Assembly (NCBI GenBank): GCA_014796735.1
Contig: JAAVIG010000016.1
Coordinates: 1 to 30,776 of the forward strand
Length of the DNA stretch: 30,776 nucleotides
DNA from: Oscillospiraceae bacterium
GTDB taxonomy: Bacteria > Bacillota > Clostridia > Oscillospirales > Ruminococcaceae
Reading direction: 5' to 3'
The notes under the pieces were generated by a model. The model was not told the origin of the DNA and did no database searches. It worked only from the letters and a program-made list of their open reading frames with translations. Position 1 is the first letter of the stretch, and every line of letters begins with the position of its first letter. Positions 15,725 to 24,438 of this stretch are shown here, piece after piece. The translations under genes and the position numbers were made by a program.

Positions 15725-18277
15725 TTATAAGTCTGACTGCCCGCAAAGGCTGCGCATCTCTTCAACAAGTCTCAGCCTTTTTTCTCTTTCCTCCTCTGTT
15801 TCATGACGTTCTTCAGGGGCTTCGTTCTGTGCGTTAAAGTCACCCGCGTATATTCCGTCCGCAATGATATAAACGCTTTCGGACTTGTCCTTAAAGGTAA
15901 AGTTATAAACAGTGCCGCTGTAAGGCTCTTCTATAACGGATACGACCTCTGCGCTTCCGTTTTCAGTCAGAACTCTGTCGCCCTTCTTAAGATTTCTTAC
16001 GGGAACGCCCTTTCCGTTTTCGCAAAGCACGGGGTGAGCGCCCGACAAAAGGGTTTCATAGCCGCCGGTGCATTTTAAACGGTAAATTGTTTTGTCATTG
16101 CCCTTAAATATATTCTCTGTCGTAACGATTTCTCCGCCCCGTGTCAACAGTCTATCTCCGATTTTAACCGATTTTGCGGCTTTTACACTTCCGTCGGCGG
16201 TTTTAAGCATAACGTCCTCGCCAAAGCAGCCCCAGTAAATATATATCGGAGGAATGTATATTACATGGCTTCCGTTTAAGAATGTGTAATATTCACGCTT
16301 CTCCCCTTTACTGCTTATTTCCTCAAGTTCTTTCTTTGTAACGCTCATTACGCTTATCTGAACATCTGTGTATTCGTCTTCGGGAAACTCCTTCCTGTGA
16401 AGTCTGTAAATAAAATTACCCCTTAACTTGACCGTTCTTTTATGATTGTCTCCTTCGCCGGAAACGTCATCGTGCCAGTCAAGCTTGCTTGTTTTATCTC
16501 CTCTGTCCATTGAAAAATCAAAGTCAACATATTGGTTTGTATATTTGCTGTGCTCCGTAAAGCAGTTCTTCATCAGATCATACAGCTCGTTATTCTGCAA
16601 ATCGTTCTGATACACAACATTGGGATCAAAGTCGCCGGCAGCTTTATTATCATAGTCGAGAGTGGGACGAGTAAATGGAATCGATTGGTTCGTAGGCATA
16701 AGTCCGATCATGTCATAATCGTCGCTGAAGGTGACTGCTCCCGAAAAGGGCATAAGAGTTGCTATTTTATTATGGGGCTTTATGGTATTATTCAGATAAT
16801 CGCCGTTCTTGTAATCGGCTTTTTTGTATATTTCCTGTTCATCGGTACGCCCGTACAGCATGATTATACCGTCCTCATATTGTTTATTCCAATGAGGGTC
16901 GTATACTTCTATGTTTTTTACGGTATAACTTATTTTTTTGCCAACTTTTTGGGACTTTATCGGCTGTTTTGCCGATACAAATTCACCGTCGGCGTTTATA
17001 CCTCTGATGTTGATCTCGCCGCGGTATTCTCCGTCCAAATATCCCGATGGAAACGGCTCTGAGTATACTACCTGAGCGCCGCCGAAGCCGTCGTTTATTT
17101 CATAGCTTTGGCTGATCACAGGCAAACCGGTCGAGTAGGATGTGTTTGTAAAATTTATCTCAACATTGGCGAACTGCCATTTTGACGCGGCGGTTTTATC
17201 GGCTATCGCTGTTTTGACATCGTACAGATCAACGCAGAACGACAGCTTTAATTTGCAAAAATCTTCTTCCGTTTCCTCTTCGCCGTCCGCGGAATTTTTG
17301 TTTTTAACGCAGTCTACTTTAGTAAGCTCGTTAAAGGTTATGCTGAGAGGCTGTTTTTTTTCGCCGCTGCTTTTTAATTGACCTTTTTTAATGGCGCCCA
17401 TAACCCCTTCTTTTTTTGAAACCGCGTCAAATCCGCCTAAATTTTTTATACAGTATTCCCGTTCTTCATCGTCCGAAAGATCGAAAACATAAAGCTCCCG
17501 AATATCCTTCAGCCTTTCTTCAAGGGGGTTTCTGCTGATTTTAACTATACCGTCCGCTCCGTTTTTGCCGCATTTTCCTCCGTCGGCGTCATGCCCGTCT
17601 CTGCCGCGGTTTCCGTTATGCTGCGGGTCAATACCTTTTCCGCCTTCTCCGCCTTTTCCTCCCTTGGCGGGACGGCCTCCCTTTCCTCCGATTCCTCCTT
17701 TGAGGGTTATCTCGCAGGGACCTTTAACCTTTTCATCGTTTATGCATATATACGATCTTTTTTCAATATTTGAATATTTTATATCGACATTGGGCGCATT
17801 TCCGCCGTTTCCCCCGTCGGTTCCCGCCTGTGCGTTTCCTCCATCGCCGCCGTTTCCGCCGCAATATCCGTCACCGCCGTTACCGCCGTTAATTCCGTCA
17901 ACTCCGTCAAAACCGCTGCCGCCGCTGCCTGCCGCTGCTTTTATACGTATATTGCCGCTTATCCATCCTGCTTTAAGGGTCAAATTGCCCGCGTCTTTCG
18001 CGTCTTCGCCCGATTCGTCCCCATCCTGTGCGTCCTCTCCGTTTTTTCCCGCGACAATAAATTCATAATCGCACAAGGAAGTTTTGTTTTTATAATTGTA
18101 AATGTTATTAACGGTAAGACTGCAATTTCCCGAGAAAACCAGCGCCCCGTTGTCTGTGAAGATCAATGTTCCCAATTGAGAGCAGTAATCGGGATCACAG
18201 CGCGTAGGTGCCGAGATCTCCACCGTATTGTTGATTTGCGGGATTTCGCCGAGACTTTTTAAAGCTTGAAGCTGCAT
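15725..18277 (-). CDS. Large glycine-rich protein with C-terminal Hint (hedgehog/intein) domain
   Basis: This 850-aa protein is the last gene of the cluster. After a short beta-rich start comes a glycine-rich region (about 76-255) of irregular GGNGGDG, GGKGG and GxDG repeats, rich in Asp and Asn. A middle region (about 260-680) is unrecognised. The Hint domain (about 683-818) opens with Cys684 (GCFGEDVMLKTADG), has the histidine block SGAHPVL (His748), and ends VYIIADGIYAGDFNAQ. Cys1 and the block-B His are the residues for thioester formation, but the usual terminal His-Asn of inteins is missing. N-terminal self-cleavage or ligation to a nucleophile is therefore more plausible than splicing. 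A charged tail of about 30 residues follows. No signal peptide is seen. AGGAGG lies 7 nt before the ATG. Confidence 0.85.
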   Translation of the reverse strand: MQLQALKSLGEIPQINNTVEISAPTRCDPDYCSQLGTLIFTDNGALVFSGNCSLTVNNIYNYKNKTSLCDYEFIVAGKNGEDAQDGDESGEDAKDAGNLTLKAGWISGNIRIKAAAGSGGSGFDGVDGINGGNGGDGYCGGNGGDGGNAQAGTDGGNGGNAPNVDIKYSNIEKRSYICINDEKVKGPCEITLKGGIGGKGGRPAKGGKGGEGGKGIDPQHNGNRGRDGHDADGGKCGKNGADGIVKISRNPLEERLKDIRELYVFDLSDDEEREYCIKNLGGFDAVSKKEGVMGAIKKGQLKSSGEKKQPLSITFNELTKVDCVKNKNSADGEEETEEDFCKLKLSFCVDLYDVKTAIADKTAASKWQFANVEINFTNTSYSTGLPVISQSYEINDGFGGAQVVYSEPFPSGYLDGEYRGEINIRGINADGEFVSAKQPIKSQKVGKKISYTVKNIEVYDPHWNKQYEDGIIMLYGRTDEQEIYKKADYKNGDYLNNTIKPHNKIATLMPFSGAVTFSDDYDMIGLMPTNQSIPFTRPTLDYDNKAAGDFDPNVVYQNDLQNNELYDLMKNCFTEHSKYTNQYVDFDFSMDRGDKTSKLDWHDDVSGEGDNHKRTVKLRGNFIYRLHRKEFPEDEYTDVQISVMSVTKKELEEISSKGEKREYYTFLNGSHVIYIPPIYIYWGCFGEDVMLKTADGSVKAAKSVKIGDRLLTRGGEIVTTENIFKGNDKTIYRLKCTGGYETLLSGAHPVLCENGKGVPVRNLKKGDRVLTENGSAEVVSVIEEPYSGTVYNFTFKDKSESVYIIADGIYAGDFNAQNEAPEERHETEEEREKRLRLVEEMRSLCGQSDL

Positions 18278-18302
18278 ATTTTTTTCCTCCTATAAATGTT
18301 TA

Positions 18303-18358
18303 ACACTAATTCCTTTTTAAACTGTGGGTATTATGTCAGTTTAAAAAGATATTGGTAT
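18303..18358. repeat. Short palindromic element, copy C, overlapping a gene end
   Basis: The 22-nt arms at 18303-18324 and 18337-18358 pair imperfectly around a 12-nt loop, with the same TTTAAACTG / CAGTTTAAA core as copies A and B. The right arm encodes the last residues of the 549-aa protein, and its stop codon (18336-18338) falls at the loop junction. The left arm lies in the spacer before the Hint protein gene. Confidence 0.8.
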
Positions 18359-19985
18359 AATCATATACCCATAAATGTTTATCGGGAAATATCCCGAAAA
18401 TATTGTTTTCATCCGCCCCGAACCACGCTTTCCCGCTTTCGGAAGCGGACGGATAAAACAAATCGTCGCAGGCGGTCTTTTCGCAGTTTATAATTTCCCT
18501 GTCAGTGGCGATCCATAAGCTGTTGGCGGTTTTAAGCATGGTGATCCGCGCCGTGTCCTTTGATACGCTGTACTTCCTCAGGCACTCCTCGGTCCCCTCC
18601 AGACAGTCAAACAAATAAACGTTTTTGTTCCCGCTTTCGCCGTTTTCCTTACACAGCATTGCCATATAAAAGCGGTCGATGCGAAAAAGCATAGCGCAGC
18701 CGATAAGCTTTGTGTCATTCGGTGCGTTTATATAAAAGCTGCCGCTTGCCCAACCCAAGGCATAGCTGCTGTAAGACCATACCGAAACTACTCCCTTTTC
18801 GGCAAAATAAAAATATTCATGGCAGGACGAAACGGCAAAGCCGCAGCACATTGGAACGTCATCTTCCTTGTGGGGCAAAGCCACATATCCATTGTCCTTA
18901 TTCCATTTGCCCGACGTTATATCGTAACGGCAGAAGCAAAAAAGGGACGAATCCTTTACGCTGCCTGCGCAGTACAGTGTTGTGCCGTATAAATATGAAG
19001 CGTAGTGGGAATAATCGCAGTCTTTGTACAGCGTGTTTTCCGAAACGCTTTTCCATTCTCCGTTCTCATCTTTTTTATATAGGTTCGGGTGGCAGTACGC
19101 ATACCATGTGCTGCCGCAAACAAAAATCTGAGAATTGCAGTCGATGCTGCCGTATATATCTCCTTGGAAAAGGCCCTTTTCCTCGTTCTTTTTTTGCCAG
19201 TCGGTCATGTCTATTCTGTAAGTCAGGCTGTGTGGGAAGCGGTAGTCGTTGATCACCGTTAGCTCATAATCGGAGTTTTCGGTTATATTTTTTACGCTGT
19301 ATGAGCCGTTTATCAAAAATGATCCCGTGACCTCAACGCCGTTTTTTTTCATCACCGCTTGGTAAGTACGGTCGGCAGCTCCGTTCCAGCGCAGCACCGC
19401 CGTTCCTCCCTTGCTGACGACGCAGCGCCTGTTTTCCGAATCATTGTAAACTATACCCTCGGACAGCGCCTCGTCGGGCTGAAATGAAATTATATAAGCA
19501 GGATAAGCAAAGCTTGCCGACATACTGCCCTGTACTCCGTCCGTGCAGCCCGAAATATAGTAGGCTTCAACCGACAGCGTGACTTTTTTATTTTCGGGCT
19601 CTGCGAGAGTGTAAAAATTTCTCCATGCAAAGGTGCATTTATCATCAATGTTTTCAAAAGGAGCTTCGCCCGAATATGAAAATTCCAGATCGCTGTCGTT
19701 CGCCCATTTGCACTCCCAATCGTTATCGTCCGAATATGAAAATTCGGCAGTTTCAAATTCACCCTTGGACACGATTTTTGAAAATCCGCGCAAAATAACG
19801 CAGGGAATCTCTCCGGGCCCCATGAGTGATGTATTAAAGCCGCAGCTCGTTTCGTCATGATCGGGAATCACTTCCAAGGTCAGAAAGAAATTCTGGAGCA
19901 TTTTAAGTCTTTCTCCGTTCACAGTGGGAGACAGCCAAACGGGAGTTTCGCCCCAATTTATTTCCGTTTTGATTTTAGCTTTCAT
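18336..19985 (-). CDS. Unrecognised 549-aa protein with propeller-like C-terminal half
   Basis: I do not recognise this family. The first third is beta-rich. About residues 255-549 show spaced repeats of the form hydrophobic-G-x-hydrophobic-Y plus FCRYDITSGKW, VYLFDCLEG and LWVYDYTN, reminiscent of Kelch-type or other beta-propeller blades. The open frame extends upstream to 20123, but the ATG at 19985 has GGAAAGGA just ahead and overlaps the upstream gene by 11 bp. This arrangement suits translational coupling, so I chose it. No signal peptide or membrane segment is seen. The final codons come from palindromic element C. It is the middle gene of the 1074-aa, 549-aa and 850-aa block. Confidence 0.8.
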   Translation of the reverse strand: MKAKIKTEINWGETPVWLSPTVNGERLKMLQNFFLTLEVIPDHDETSCGFNTSLMGPGEIPCVILRGFSKIVSKGEFETAEFSYSDDNDWECKWANDSDLEFSYSGEAPFENIDDKCTFAWRNFYTLAEPENKKVTLSVEAYYISGCTDGVQGSMSASFAYPAYIISFQPDEALSEGIVYNDSENRRCVVSKGGTAVLRWNGAADRTYQAVMKKNGVEVTGSFLINGSYSVKNITENSDYELTVINDYRFPHSLTYRIDMTDWQKKNEEKGLFQGDIYGSIDCNSQIFVCGSTWYAYCHPNLYKKDENGEWKSVSENTLYKDCDYSHYASYLYGTTLYCAGSVKDSSLFCFCRYDITSGKWNKDNGYVALPHKEDDVPMCCGFAVSSCHEYFYFAEKGVVSVWSYSSYALGWASGSFYINAPNDTKLIGCAMLFRIDRFYMAMLCKENGESGNKNVYLFDCLEGTEECLRKYSVSKDTARITMLKTANSLWIATDREIINCEKTACDDLFYPSASESGKAWFGADENNIFGIFPDKHLWVYDYTNIFLN

Positions 19986-22900
19986 TGTTGTCCTTTCCGG
20001 TTGTTTTAGAAACAAATCCGTCCGAGATAAAGCTCTTCGCCATAATGTCCTCGGTTGGAAATATCTTATATACCGTATCTTCTTTTTCGGGAGACTGCTT
20101 ATACCGCCACTCCAATCCGTCATAGAGAGGGAGCCTTATTCTGTCGAAATTGGCAATGATCGGGTTTATTTCGGCGGTTGGGATTATATTTTGCAAAAAG
20201 GACGTGTACATTGAATTTATGCGAGTCTTGACCACAGGAAGAAGTCCCGTTTCTATATGCAGATCGCTGTCGGGAACAGACAGGACGGTAAAAAACCTGT
20301 CGCCCTCCGCGGCGGATATGCAGGGGCTGTTTTCCTTTATATACTCTCCGCAAAGCTTTCCGTCATCGTTCCACATGGGATAAATTCCCGAATAATCGCC
20401 GCTTTCGTAAACGCCTGCCGCGCCGTCGGTAACGCGCTCGATATTGCCGAATTTCAGCGGTATTTTAAGTTTCTCCGCACCCTTGTCGTCGTATTTGCCG
20501 AAATCGCCGTCTGTTTTTGAATACTCCGCTCCGCCGAAAAATTCAAAGCACACCCTGAGCTGCGCCAGCGTCAACGGCACACCCCATATAAAATCCCGCC
20601 GGCAGGTTCGCAGGGTATTGTTTAACTTGCTTTCAATAAGACATAGCAAAGAGGGAAGTGCGGCGGCGCTGCCTGTGATGCCCTCCGTAAAACCCTTTAA
20701 AACAGGGTTAAGGTTCACGGGAGAGGCGGGCGGCACATATCTGTTTTCGCTCTTTCCGTTTCTGTAAACGGTTTTTAACATTCCCGCGTATTCGCCTTTT
20801 TCGTTATAAAGAATAAGCCGCCTGTTTAACAGCTCGGGAAGTATAAAAGCGCAGATTGGAGAGCCGCCGTTTTTGAGGTCGGCAAAATCGGGCGGAATAA
20901 ATTCGGCGGTGAGTCTGGATTCCGAGGTAAAGGAAATGGGGAAAAGCCCTCTTGTGCCGTTTTCCGAAACTTGCATATAGTAGGGGAAAAACGCCTTCGG
21001 TATACTATGCGCGTCCTTTTGCACAACGGACTGCTTTTGTCCGAAGGTGCCTATTATGTTCAGCTTGGATAAGGATATGTAGCCTCCGCGCATGGGGAAA
21101 AGCTCCGTGCCTCCGACGGAAAGCCTGTTCTTTTCAACAAGCTTGCTGACCTTTTGTGATATTTCGTGAGTGTCGTAATCCACGGGGAGCTGAAATACCT
21201 GTCTTAATCCCGTAAGCTCGTTTGTAAATCCGCTTAGCTCCTGTGAAATAAACGGCAAATCATGCGCCTTTTCCTTTAAATCGGGAAAAAGGGTTTGATA
21301 TGCGTTCAATCGGTCGGTAAGCACCTTGTGAGCGTGAGGAGTTAAAGGAATACGCCCGCTTACAGACACATATTTTTCCGCCTTGCCGCCATGATAGGTA
21401 TAATTGGTATTTCCAAAATCAAAGCTCCAGTTTTCCAATTCCGCTTTATCCTCTGTGCAGTCACAGTCTGTCTGCCAGTCCATAAAAAGCTGCGACAGTT
21501 CAAGGGGCTTTTCGTTGACCGCACCGTACAGAGGCTTTTCCTCAGTGTCGAAGCTGCCGAATATTTTCAGCAGCGAAGGGCTGTTGATAACCGCCTGATA
21601 CAACAGAGAGTTATAATCAAAGGGCAAAAACTCGGGCGGCAGTCCGGAGCATTTTTCCAAAACCGACTCAATGCTCAGATCCTTCAAAGTCTTTGGCGAA
21701 ACATAACAGGGCAATTTGCCGCCGACGGTTTTATCGTCAAACAAAAATACGTTGTTTATTCCTTTTCCGCTTACCATCACCACCGGATCCTTCCGAACGG
21801 CAAAAGGGGCGGCGTTTTCGGTTTTCAGGCTGTATTGCGTGGGAAGCTTTTTTTTGACCTCCCTGCGCTTAAGAGCTATTTCATTTTTGAGCCTGTTTTT
21901 TTCCGAAACAAGACTGCCGTTATCGGAAAGATGCTCCAACAGACCTTCCAATTCCCGCTGCGCTTCGGAAAGATTTGCCTGATGCGCTTCTCTGCGGCTT
22001 ATATAAGTTTCCCATGCGTAATAAAGCTTTTTTCTTGTAAAGCTGAGTTTCCGTTCGATCCGCCCCGCTTCCCGCTGCAATCGCCGCAGCTCCCAATATT
22101 CTTCAAGGTCGGGCAGAACGCCGTCGGAGCATTTTTCTTTTAGGATAAGCTCGTCGTATTTCTCCAGCGGATCGGTTTCTCGGAAGGTGCGCTTATACAT
22201 TTCATCATCGGTTTTAAAGCTCCCGTCTTCCAGATTCTGCTGCTTTATCAGATCGTATTGCAGCTTGGTGATATTATACTCCCAAATTGTTTCTGTCCGC
22301 GCGTCATTATTCCCATTATCGATTTTTTGCGCCAGCACCGCCGATATAGCCTCCGCGGAAGCGGCGCCGAAGGACACGTCTATATCGCCGTCGGGGGGAT
22401 CCATATCGGGATAGTGATGATCCGCCCCTTTCCACTCAATATTAAGCGCCTCACCGAACAAAACGCAGGAATCGCAGATGTATTCGCCGTCAACGTCAAA
22501 ATTATATTCGGTTAAAACCTTTTTAAAATCCTCGGCGTTTTCGACCTTGGAAAAGGGATCATCGGTTTCCCTGCCGAAATATCCCAAAACAAAATAGGTA
22601 AGCATACAATCCGCGGGAACGTCCTTAAGGGGGTCATACAACCCGAAAACGCTTCTGCAGGTAGGGTAATAAGCCGCAAACATAGGATCGCCGCCCGCTA
22701 CCGCGGTAAGACTTTCGGATAAATATTCTCCGCCTTTGGGAGCGTTTCCCGCTTCATACCGCCGCCCAATAAAACGGTAAGGGTGCGCGGAGTCGTCAAG
22801 GTACGGTATTACCGAATAATCCTCTTTGTCTTCGCCTTCATCAAGCTTTGCTTTAATAAAATCACTTTCCACAACAAAGCTTTTTACCTGTATTTTTTTA

Positions 22901-23199
22901 TCCTTTTCATACATTCTCGTTACGACATATCTGTTTGGCACTGTCGGAAAGGTATATTGATTTTTTTCCGCCGCTCCGTGCCTGAAAGCGCTTGGGAGTA
23001 TAAAATGCAGATGCGCGCCCGCTTTAAGACAGCTGCCGTATTCCGTGAACGGCGCAGGGGTGACCTTTGAGCCGAGGACGGAATTGTACACCTTTGTATA
23101 ATCGGGATACCAGCGGGGCGGTCTGTATGTATCCGCGTAAGTATTGCATACAAGATGTGCTTTTACCGTAAACGGTATGATAATTCGGTTTGTTGACAT
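19975..23199 (-). CDS. 1074-aa conserved protein of unknown function with central coiled coil
   Basis: The protein has no signal peptide or membrane segment. The N-terminus contains LKAGAHLHFILPSAFRHG (about 60-77) and PTVPNRYVVTRMY (about 85-97). From memory these match a set of uncharacterised bacterial proteins carrying G-x-HLHWALPDAL and VPNRWLV motifs, but I know no function. A charged helical stretch rich in Arg, Lys, Glu and Leu (about 365-460) looks like a coiled coil. Near 872-890, GVPLTLAQLRVCFEFFGG is another block I associate with the same family. It follows a 314-bp spacer and a terminator-like hairpin, and overlaps the next gene by 11 bp. The ribosome binding site is weak (ACGGAA). 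It may be a scaffold subunit of an assembly (inference). Confidence 0.82.
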   Translation of the reverse strand: MSTNRIIIPFTVKAHLVCNTYADTYRPPRWYPDYTKVYNSVLGSKVTPAPFTEYGSCLKAGAHLHFILPSAFRHGAAEKNQYTFPTVPNRYVVTRMYEKDKKIQVKSFVVESDFIKAKLDEGEDKEDYSVIPYLDDSAHPYRFIGRRYEAGNAPKGGEYLSESLTAVAGGDPMFAAYYPTCRSVFGLYDPLKDVPADCMLTYFVLGYFGRETDDPFSKVENAEDFKKVLTEYNFDVDGEYICDSCVLFGEALNIEWKGADHHYPDMDPPDGDIDVSFGAASAEAISAVLAQKIDNGNNDARTETIWEYNITKLQYDLIKQQNLEDGSFKTDDEMYKRTFRETDPLEKYDELILKEKCSDGVLPDLEEYWELRRLQREAGRIERKLSFTRKKLYYAWETYISRREAHQANLSEAQRELEGLLEHLSDNGSLVSEKNRLKNEIALKRREVKKKLPTQYSLKTENAAPFAVRKDPVVMVSGKGINNVFLFDDKTVGGKLPCYVSPKTLKDLSIESVLEKCSGLPPEFLPFDYNSLLYQAVINSPSLLKIFGSFDTEEKPLYGAVNEKPLELSQLFMDWQTDCDCTEDKAELENWSFDFGNTNYTYHGGKAEKYVSVSGRIPLTPHAHKVLTDRLNAYQTLFPDLKEKAHDLPFISQELSGFTNELTGLRQVFQLPVDYDTHEISQKVSKLVEKNRLSVGGTELFPMRGGYISLSKLNIIGTFGQKQSVVQKDAHSIPKAFFPYYMQVSENGTRGLFPISFTSESRLTAEFIPPDFADLKNGGSPICAFILPELLNRRLILYNEKGEYAGMLKTVYRNGKSENRYVPPASPVNLNPVLKGFTEGITGSAAALPSLLCLIESKLNNTLRTCRRDFIWGVPLTLAQLRVCFEFFGGAEYSKTDGDFGKYDDKGAEKLKIPLKFGNIERVTDGAAGVYESGDYSGIYPMWNDDGKLCGEYIKENSPCISAAEGDRFFTVLSVPDSDLHIETGLLPVVKTRINSMYTSFLQNIIPTAEINPIIANFDRIRLPLYDGLEWRYKQSPEKEDTVYKIFPTEDIMAKSFISDGFVSKTTGKDNNES

Positions 23200-23466
23200 A
23201 TTTTTTCCGTTCCGTCACATAATCTGCATACATTGAGCATGTATTCATAGGATATTGCACGTGTCTTTTCGGCAAATTTTTCCGATAGCCGCGTCAAAAC
23301 TCCTTGACGGGCGACAGCCCGTCTCAATGAGGAGGCAGGAGGCTGTTCAAAGTCGCCGCAAGGATGCGGCGACACTAAACAGACTCTGAGCCTGCGGATT
23401 TTTTCCTTGCTCTCGAAAAAAATATGCACGAAAATCCACGCACAAATCCTATGAACACAAGCTCAT
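23200..23466 (-). other. Structured G+C-rich spacer between the two halves of the cluster
   Basis: The spacer carries two perfect stem-loops. GTCGCCGCA / TGCGGCGAC (23352-23360 and 23365-23373) has a 4-nt loop. GACGGGC / GCCCGTC (23306-23312 and 23317-23323) also has a 4-nt loop. Both stand out from A+T-richer surroundings. An 88-codon minus-strand frame crosses it (23163-23429) but has no ribosome binding site, so I do not call a gene. No good promoter is visible. It may be an RNA element or an intergenic repeat. Confidence 0.5.
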
Positions 23467-23496
23467 AAAAACGGCATAACGTAAAGTTACGTGCCG
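23467..23496 (-). terminator. Terminator-like hairpin after the 305-aa gene
   Basis: On the minus strand CGGCACGTAA (23496 downward) pairs with TTACG-TTA-TGCCG through a 3-nt bulge and is followed by five Us (23471-23467). It lies about 17 bp past the stop codon of the 305-aa gene. If active it separates the four promoter-proximal genes from the three distal ones, perhaps only partly. Confidence 0.6.
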
Positions 23497-23513
23497 CTGT
23501 CTATGCAAGCATA

Positions 23514-24431
23514 TTATTGACCTTTTTCTTTAAAAACAGCGCTTGCCGCCGCTGTTATCAGTTCAAACGCAAGCTTAGCCGACTTAACGTCGGTATTAAG
23601 GCTTTCACCCAATTTTGAAGCCAGCTTGGTAACATCGATCCTGCCCGCGCTGTTTGTATAATCCTTTATCTCTATGCTTTTATTATCTAGCGGCGCGCCG
23701 AAATTGCTTTCGTTAACGTCCTTGGGAATAAGCCGTGTTTCTTTTTCGTTCAGTCCGAAGGTAAGCCCTGTTTGCGGCTCCGATATTTTAAGAGATGTTA
23801 TTTTTCCGTCATACAGCCCTATAATAATATCATCGGAAAGCTTGGTCAGGCGAAGCTCCGAGATCGGCTCATCATTTTCATAGGCGGTAACATTCAAGTC
23901 CCGTACCCTTCCCGTAAGCTCCGAACGCATAATAAAACCCGTAACAAAGCCGGAAGTCTCCGTGTCGCTTAACATAAGCTTTCCGCCGTCGTTCGCGCTT
24001 TGCAAAAAATCCCGGCTCAGCCTGCCTTTTGCTTTAAATACGTTTAAAGCGGAATCCAAATGCTGCGGGTGCATTTTTTCAATGCGCGGGAAATGAAGAC
24101 GGCAGTTTGATCCTTCCATAGCCTGTTCAAGCAGCAGATTGTCATACTCTGCGTCACCCTCGGTAACTCTGCCTATGCTCAATGCTCCGTCCACAAGAGC
24201 GTTTGTCCAGTTTTCGTCAATGTAAAAGAAACGCAGGCTCTCGTTGGGCAGCAGTTCTTCATCGGCGATAATATAGGAAAGGGGAACGTAATACAACAGC
24301 CTTAGCTCTTCAACATACCTTTGAATATCCTTGGGAATATCCGGCTGATTATTGAATTCCGTTTCACCCAAAGCGCCCGATGCAGTGATGCTTCGCATGC
24401 TGTCAATGCTTTTCGGAAAATGCCTTTTCAT
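23514..24431 (-). CDS. 305-aa conserved protein of unknown function (LRFFYID motif)
   Basis: The hallmark is LPNESLRFFYIDENW followed by ALVDGALSIGR (about 60-87). I recall this block from uncharacterised bacterial proteins reading like LPPESIRFFYVDxNWxDALVDGALSIG, but I cannot name a function. The remainder mixes helices with a late beta-rich section, and the C-terminal 40 residues form Ala/Lys-rich helices. No signal peptide or membrane segment is present. AAGGTAG lies ahead of the ATG. The start is 7 bp after the stop of the 389-aa gene, so the two are co-transcribed and probably act together. Confidence 0.85.
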   Translation of the reverse strand: MKRHFPKSIDSMRSITASGALGETEFNNQPDIPKDIQRYVEELRLLYYVPLSYIIADEELLPNESLRFFYIDENWTNALVDGALSIGRVTEGDAEYDNLLLEQAMEGSNCRLHFPRIEKMHPQHLDSALNVFKAKGRLSRDFLQSANDGGKLMLSDTETSGFVTGFIMRSELTGRVRDLNVTAYENDEPISELRLTKLSDDIIIGLYDGKITSLKISEPQTGLTFGLNEKETRLIPKDVNESNFGAPLDNKSIEIKDYTNSAGRIDVTKLASKLGESLNTDVKSAKLAFELITAAASAVFKEKGQ

Positions 24432-24438
24432 TTATAAT

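Noticed and set aside
17565..18068. A proline/serine-rich plus-strand frame that looks like a surface protein
   Set aside because: It is the reverse complement of the glycine-rich part of the Hint protein gene. Gly codons on one strand read as Pro and Ser on the other.
15725..18277. Polymorphic toxin reading of the Hint protein
   Set aside because: Hint domains often precede toxin domains, but here only a charged tail of about 30 residues follows. There is no immunity-like gene and no secretion signal.
19986..20123. Extending the 549-aa protein to an upstream start at 20123
   Set aside because: The added 46 residues are very basic, lie deep inside the upstream gene and lack a ribosome binding site. 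The ATG at 19985 has GGAAAGGA and a normal operon overlap.
23163..23429. An 88-codon minus-strand frame crossing the spacer
   Set aside because: It has no ribosome binding site, crosses two perfect hairpins and overlaps the start of the 1074-aa gene by 37 bp. RNA structure explains the sequence better.
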